DNA from: Auxenochlorella pyrenoidosa
Taxonomy: Eukaryota > Chlorophyta > Trebouxiophyceae > Chlorellales > Chlorellaceae
Direction of reading: 5' to 3'
DNA length: 21,051 nucleotides
NCBI GenBank assembly: GCA_001430745.1
Contig: KQ481942.1
Span: 532,112-553,162, forward strand
Positions 18,701-21,051 of this stretch are shown here, piece by piece. How positions within the stretch are numbered: the stretch's first letter is position 1; the number at the start of each line of letters is the position of its first letter. Position numbers and translations under genes: made by a program. Below the pieces are notes generated by a model that was not told the DNA's origin, did not search any database, and was given only the letters and a program-made list of their open reading frames with translations.

Positions 18701-21051
18701 GCTTGGCTGAGTTAGGAATGCCCTGTATGTTGAACCGCCGCCCCTGCAGGCCCTGCCTGCCTGCCTGCTTGTGTGGCGGCCCGCACCGCCGCTGCGGACC
18801 GTGCGGCAGGCACAGGGCTCTGCTCCCACCGCTGCGGGCAGAAATGCGAACACCAAGGCCGGCTCATTTGCCGGCAGTGGCGCGCGCTGTGGGGTGACGC
18901 ACACCGTCTTTGGCATGAGCTGGGTTGGAAATCCGAAGGAACCCCCCCTCTGGTTGTTGACCCCTGTTGACCCTTGCCCTCCCGCTGCAGGCGTGGAATG
19001 AGACGGGCGATGTGTATGCTGTGGAGGGCGAGCCGGTGTGGATTGCTGAGATGTGCGCCGCTCACGGGGGCAGCCCTGGGGCGCGCCTGCCTGCTCTGCA
19101 TGCGGATGCATCAACCGCAGTATGCATCAAGCGCGGTATGCATCAAGCGCAGAAGTATCCCTGTGCGCATGCCCGGCAGCATGCATGTCGGACAGGCTTC
19201 AAGGCTCCTGCTCTATCAAATCAAAATATGAATGAATGACTAGAAGCGCCCGCTGCAGGTACGGCTACTCGTTTGGCTGCTCCAAGGCGGGGGTGTGGCA
19301 CGTCACCGACCCCACCTTTCAGCTCTACCCGGGCTATGAGGTGTTGCGGGAGCACTTTGCATGTGAGTGCTGGGGAGGACGTGTTCCCAGGCACTGCGGT
19401 GTCGCGAGAACACTTCACATGTGAGTTGCACCCGGGCTGCGAGGTGTCACGGCAGCACCATGTGCTGCTGCCGCCACCATCCCTGGCGGCGGGGTGTCTG
19501 CCCACTACGGCGGGCCTCTGGAAGCAGTGCCTGCCGCTCTTCTTGTGCGCCCAGCCCCTCCCAAGGTGCTGCAGTATGGCATCCTGTGAGCCTTTTCTGA
19601 GAGGCTCCCGAGAAGCTCCCGCACCTTTGCTTCCCGTGTGCAGCCCCACCTCAGGGTGCTGCACTACAGCATCCTGTGGAACGTCACCAGTGTCTGTTCC
19701 TCTTCTTGTGCGCGCAGCGCCCCCCACGGTGCTGCACTATGGCATCCTGTGGAACGTCACCGGCTCGCTGCCAAGAAGCTCCTGCACCTTGTGCTCCCTG
19801 TGCGCAGCCCCCCCCAAGGTGCTGCACTATGGCATCCTGTGGAACGTCACCGGCTCGCTGCCTGGAGCTCAGCCCCTCTACCAGTTTGACAAGCACTGGT
19901 TCGAGGAGTTTGATGCCCTGGCTTGCCCCCCCTGGGAGATCAAGTGAGGGGCCTGGCTAAGGCCGCCGCGCCATGTTTGTCAACAGTCAACAGCAGCGCC
20001 AGGCAGGCGACACGAGTGCGAGCAGGATGTTCTGGGCCGTCGCTGGGGTGGGTCTGCGCCCAGGTGCCGGCTGAAGCTGCAGTGAGCTTCGGCTGCTGCT
20101 CCTGCAGCCGACACCTCGCTCGTTGTCGCCGCGTCCCACGTTCCCCGGCCTGCAGCAAGCAGGGGCTCTTCGCGCACCCGCCCCGACCCTCGGAGTTCAA
20201 CACCAGGGGCTACCAGCTGTTCAGGGATCTCCTTGCAGTACAAGTGAGCTGCCTTCCTAATCTGCACCTGCTCTTTGCGCAATTCCCTGACAGGGCTACA
20301 TGGCAGACTTCAGCGCATGCTCTGTCGCTAAGCTGTGTCGCTGCCTGCGATGCCCGTTTACAATCATCTGCATGAGGCCAACTGCTTTCTGCGCACCTCC
20401 GCTGGGCCGCAGCCAATCATTGTGCTGAATCAGGCTTTCTGCGAGCGGCACCGCCGCAACTGCCCGCCCTCGGAGCAGCTGGAAGTGGAGTGCAGTCGGG
20501 TGAGTGCCAACATTGCTTTCCTGTGTCATTTGTTGTGGCAACGTCTGGGAAGCATCTGCATGTGTAGAAACATGCTCTCTGGCCCATGCTGCTAGCCAGG
20601 CACAGCCGGGCGCAGCTTGCATTGTTTGCGGGCCCGCAGCGCTGAGCAGGTGGCAATGTTGCTGGCAGGCTGTCGCAGGCAGGTGCCCTGTGCGGCAGGA
20701 GCCGAGCGCTTGCTGCTTGTGCCGCTGTGGCACGGCTCTTGACACGCCAGCTGCGAGCCGACACCGACCGATGTCTTTTCTGCCCTGCATACCCTGTGCA
20801 GGCAGAGGCATTGGCGCAAGAGCTGGATGCCGCATGGGCTCGAGTCAGGCAACCTGCAGAGGAGGCGGAGGAGGAGGCAACGAGCCAGCAGCCTGCTGCT
20901 GACGGCAGCGCCCGCTCCATCAATGCCACCACAACGGCAGCACAAGCGGCAGCAGAGGCAGCGGGGGCAGCAGCAAAGGCGGCTGTAGAGGCACAGCGGG
21001 CGGCAGTGGCGGCTGCATCGCAAGCAGAAGCCCACGCGCATGCAGCCGCGG
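15706..21051 (+). CDS. SGT1: SGT1-like peptidyl-serine alpha-galactosyltransferase (GT96 type), 3' end off the window
   Basis: The family adds alpha-galactose to serine in Ser-Hyp motifs of extensin-like glycoproteins in the secretory pathway. Exons: 15706-15854, 15974-15984, 16232-16304, 16588-16682, 17245-17321, 17648-17692, 17870-17924, 18151-18242, 18565-18657, 18991-19052, 19259-19362, 19808-19943, 20156-20243, 20413-20499, 20802-21051 (open); about 472 codons. Residues 1-27 are a signal peptide. VHTLIATECTRYFTWQTIG, QPGRMTRLMSC, VPTHWAPSYSHHPRTGDWY, INKPVAMADWL, LIDADMIMR (DxD metal site, residues 138-140), GDQVGGFTMMHREDL, YSEDVRAD, AWNETGD, YGYSFGCSKAGVWH, LYPGYE, LHYG, FDKHWF and CPPWEI follow the SGT1 order as I recall it. 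GLFAHPPRPSEF…LFRDLLAVQ and AFCERHRRNCPPS extend it. The final exon is an Ala/Gln/Glu-rich linker. Exon 2 is an 11-nt microexon; exons 1, 5 and 9 end in GC donors. Confidence 0.9.
15974..15984 (+). other. 11-nt microexon of the galactosyltransferase
   Basis: GCAAACCATTG lies between a CAG acceptor (15971-15973) and a GTGCGA donor. Exon 1 ends with ACCTG|GCAAGT (phase 2), and exon 3 starts CAG|GCATGG (needs one preceding base). Inserting the microexon restores W-Q-T-I-G-M-V-F-S-F, the expected family sequence. Without it, exon 1 cannot be joined to exon 3 in frame at any GT donor close to the TWQ codons. Confidence 0.8.
16940..17265 (+). repeat. Four-copy tandem array of the exon 5 acceptor and exon start
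   Basis: GCAGGGTACAyGGGCATCAA-like segments start at 16988, 17081, 17165 and 17241 (intervals 93, 84 and 76). Each is preceded by a pyrimidine-rich stretch with CTGCTCATC or similar and followed by a TTTTCAGAGATG block. Only the last copy continues into a real exon (17245). The upstream copies decay: AACTGCC, AAAAGGC, and a one-base deletion giving GGCATTAAC. Confidence 0.9.
17313..17395 (+). repeat. Duplicated exon 5 end with GC donor
   Basis: TATGTGCTGGCAAGCT occurs at 17313-17328, spanning the true exon 5 end and its GC donor, and again at 17380-17395, 67 bp into intron 5. A weaker echo, GCTGGCAAGC, lies near 17447. Confidence 0.8.
17388..17440 (+). repeat. Dispersed element copy 4 (galactosyltransferase intron 5)
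   Basis: GCAGTCTGCCTGTCCGCAAC then GGAACTTGCGGCACGG. It shares the CTGTCyrTCCGCAACGGAACTTGCG core with the copies in the beta-helix genes. The core contains an inverted repeat, CCGCAA…TTGCGG. Confidence 0.65.
19105..19152 (+). repeat. Three 16-bp tandem units in galactosyltransferase intron 10
   Basis: GATGCATCAACCGCAG, TATGCATCAAGCGCGG and TATGCATCAAGCGCAG follow one another directly. There is no exon similarity. Confidence 0.88.
19320..19465 (+). repeat. Three copies of the exon 11 end and donor
   Basis: The true exon end GGTGTTGCGGGAGCACTTTG then CAT|GTGAGT (donor at 19363) is followed by a copy reading GGTGTCGCGAGAACACTTCA then CAT|GTGAGT (donor at 19421). A third copy, CACCCGGGCTGCGAGGTGTC then ACGGCAGCACCATGTG, ends without a donor. 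Spacing is about 50-60 bp. Confidence 0.85.
19545..19860 (+). repeat. Four copies of the exon 12 acceptor and exon start
   Basis: GTGCTGCA(C/G)TA…GCATCCTGTGG blocks begin at 19566, 19656, 19729 and 19819 (intervals 90, 73 and 90). Each is preceded by a CAG acceptor and a C-rich start. Copy 1 has a TGA after ATCCTG. Copy 2 has an extra G that shifts its frame. Copies 3 and 4 are intact and in the same frame with each other, so both acceptors (exon starts at 19718 or 19808) could give a complete protein. Confidence 0.9.

Noticed and set aside
19944..19946. TGA after CPPWEIK as the galactosyltransferase stop
   Set aside because: The same bases form an AA|GTGAGG donor, and the next exon (20156) restores GLFAHPPRPSEF…FRDLLAVQ in phase, a known downstream part of the family.
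1..21051. Bacterial features: operons, CRISPR arrays, insertion sequences, prophage
   Set aside because: The genes are spliced eukaryotic genes with GT/GC-AG introns. The tandem repeats found have exon-derived units and not uniform repeat-spacer structure, and no transposase or integrase frame was seen.

Overview
The window is nuclear DNA from a GC-rich, intron-dense eukaryote, most likely a green alga of the Chlorella/trebouxiophyte type (an inference from gene content, Ala/Gly-rich coding and short GT/GC-AG introns). Nearly all of it is explained by five protein-coding genes, which I rebuilt exon by exon. Splice sites were chosen so that reading phases agree at every junction and so that paralogues or remembered family motifs align. 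The four genes with a visible start and their junctions give uninterrupted frames.

Layout: (1) the 5' end of GPN1, a GPN-loop GTPase, on the minus strand (721 leftward off the window). (2) Divergent from it, a complete NAA50-type N-terminal acetyltransferase on the plus strand (1072-3219, 6 exons). (3) Two tandem minus-strand paralogues encoding secreted right-handed beta-helix proteins of the Pectate_lyase_3 kind: copy B (8722 to 3710, 15 exons, about 676 aa) and copy A (14711 to 9575, 17 exons, about 627 aa). (4) Divergent from copy A, a plus-strand SGT1-like peptidyl-serine alpha-galactosyltransferase (15706 onward, 15 exons visible, open at the right edge). The last three are plausibly secretory or cell-wall genes: SGT1 decorates hydroxyproline-rich wall glycoproteins, and the beta-helix proteins look exported and polysaccharide-directed. 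GPN1 and NAA50 are housekeeping genes.

The striking thing is the introns. In at least four of the five genes, pieces of exon that carry a splice boundary are duplicated in tandem inside the neighbouring intron, as decoy acceptors followed by exon starts or exon ends followed by decoy donors. The clearest cases are introns 4 and 11 of the galactosyltransferase (four acceptor-side copies each), exon 8 of beta-helix copy B, and three introns of NAA50. About 7 of about 51 donors are GC instead of GT. One exon of the galactosyltransferase is only 11 nt long. The two beta-helix paralogues differ at six intron positions, and one copy-B-only intron lies between copies of the same 12-bp exonic repeat. 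Together this suggests a genome in which local tandem duplication of splice boundaries drives intron growth and perhaps intron birth. A dispersed element of about 60 bp occurs in introns of three genes.
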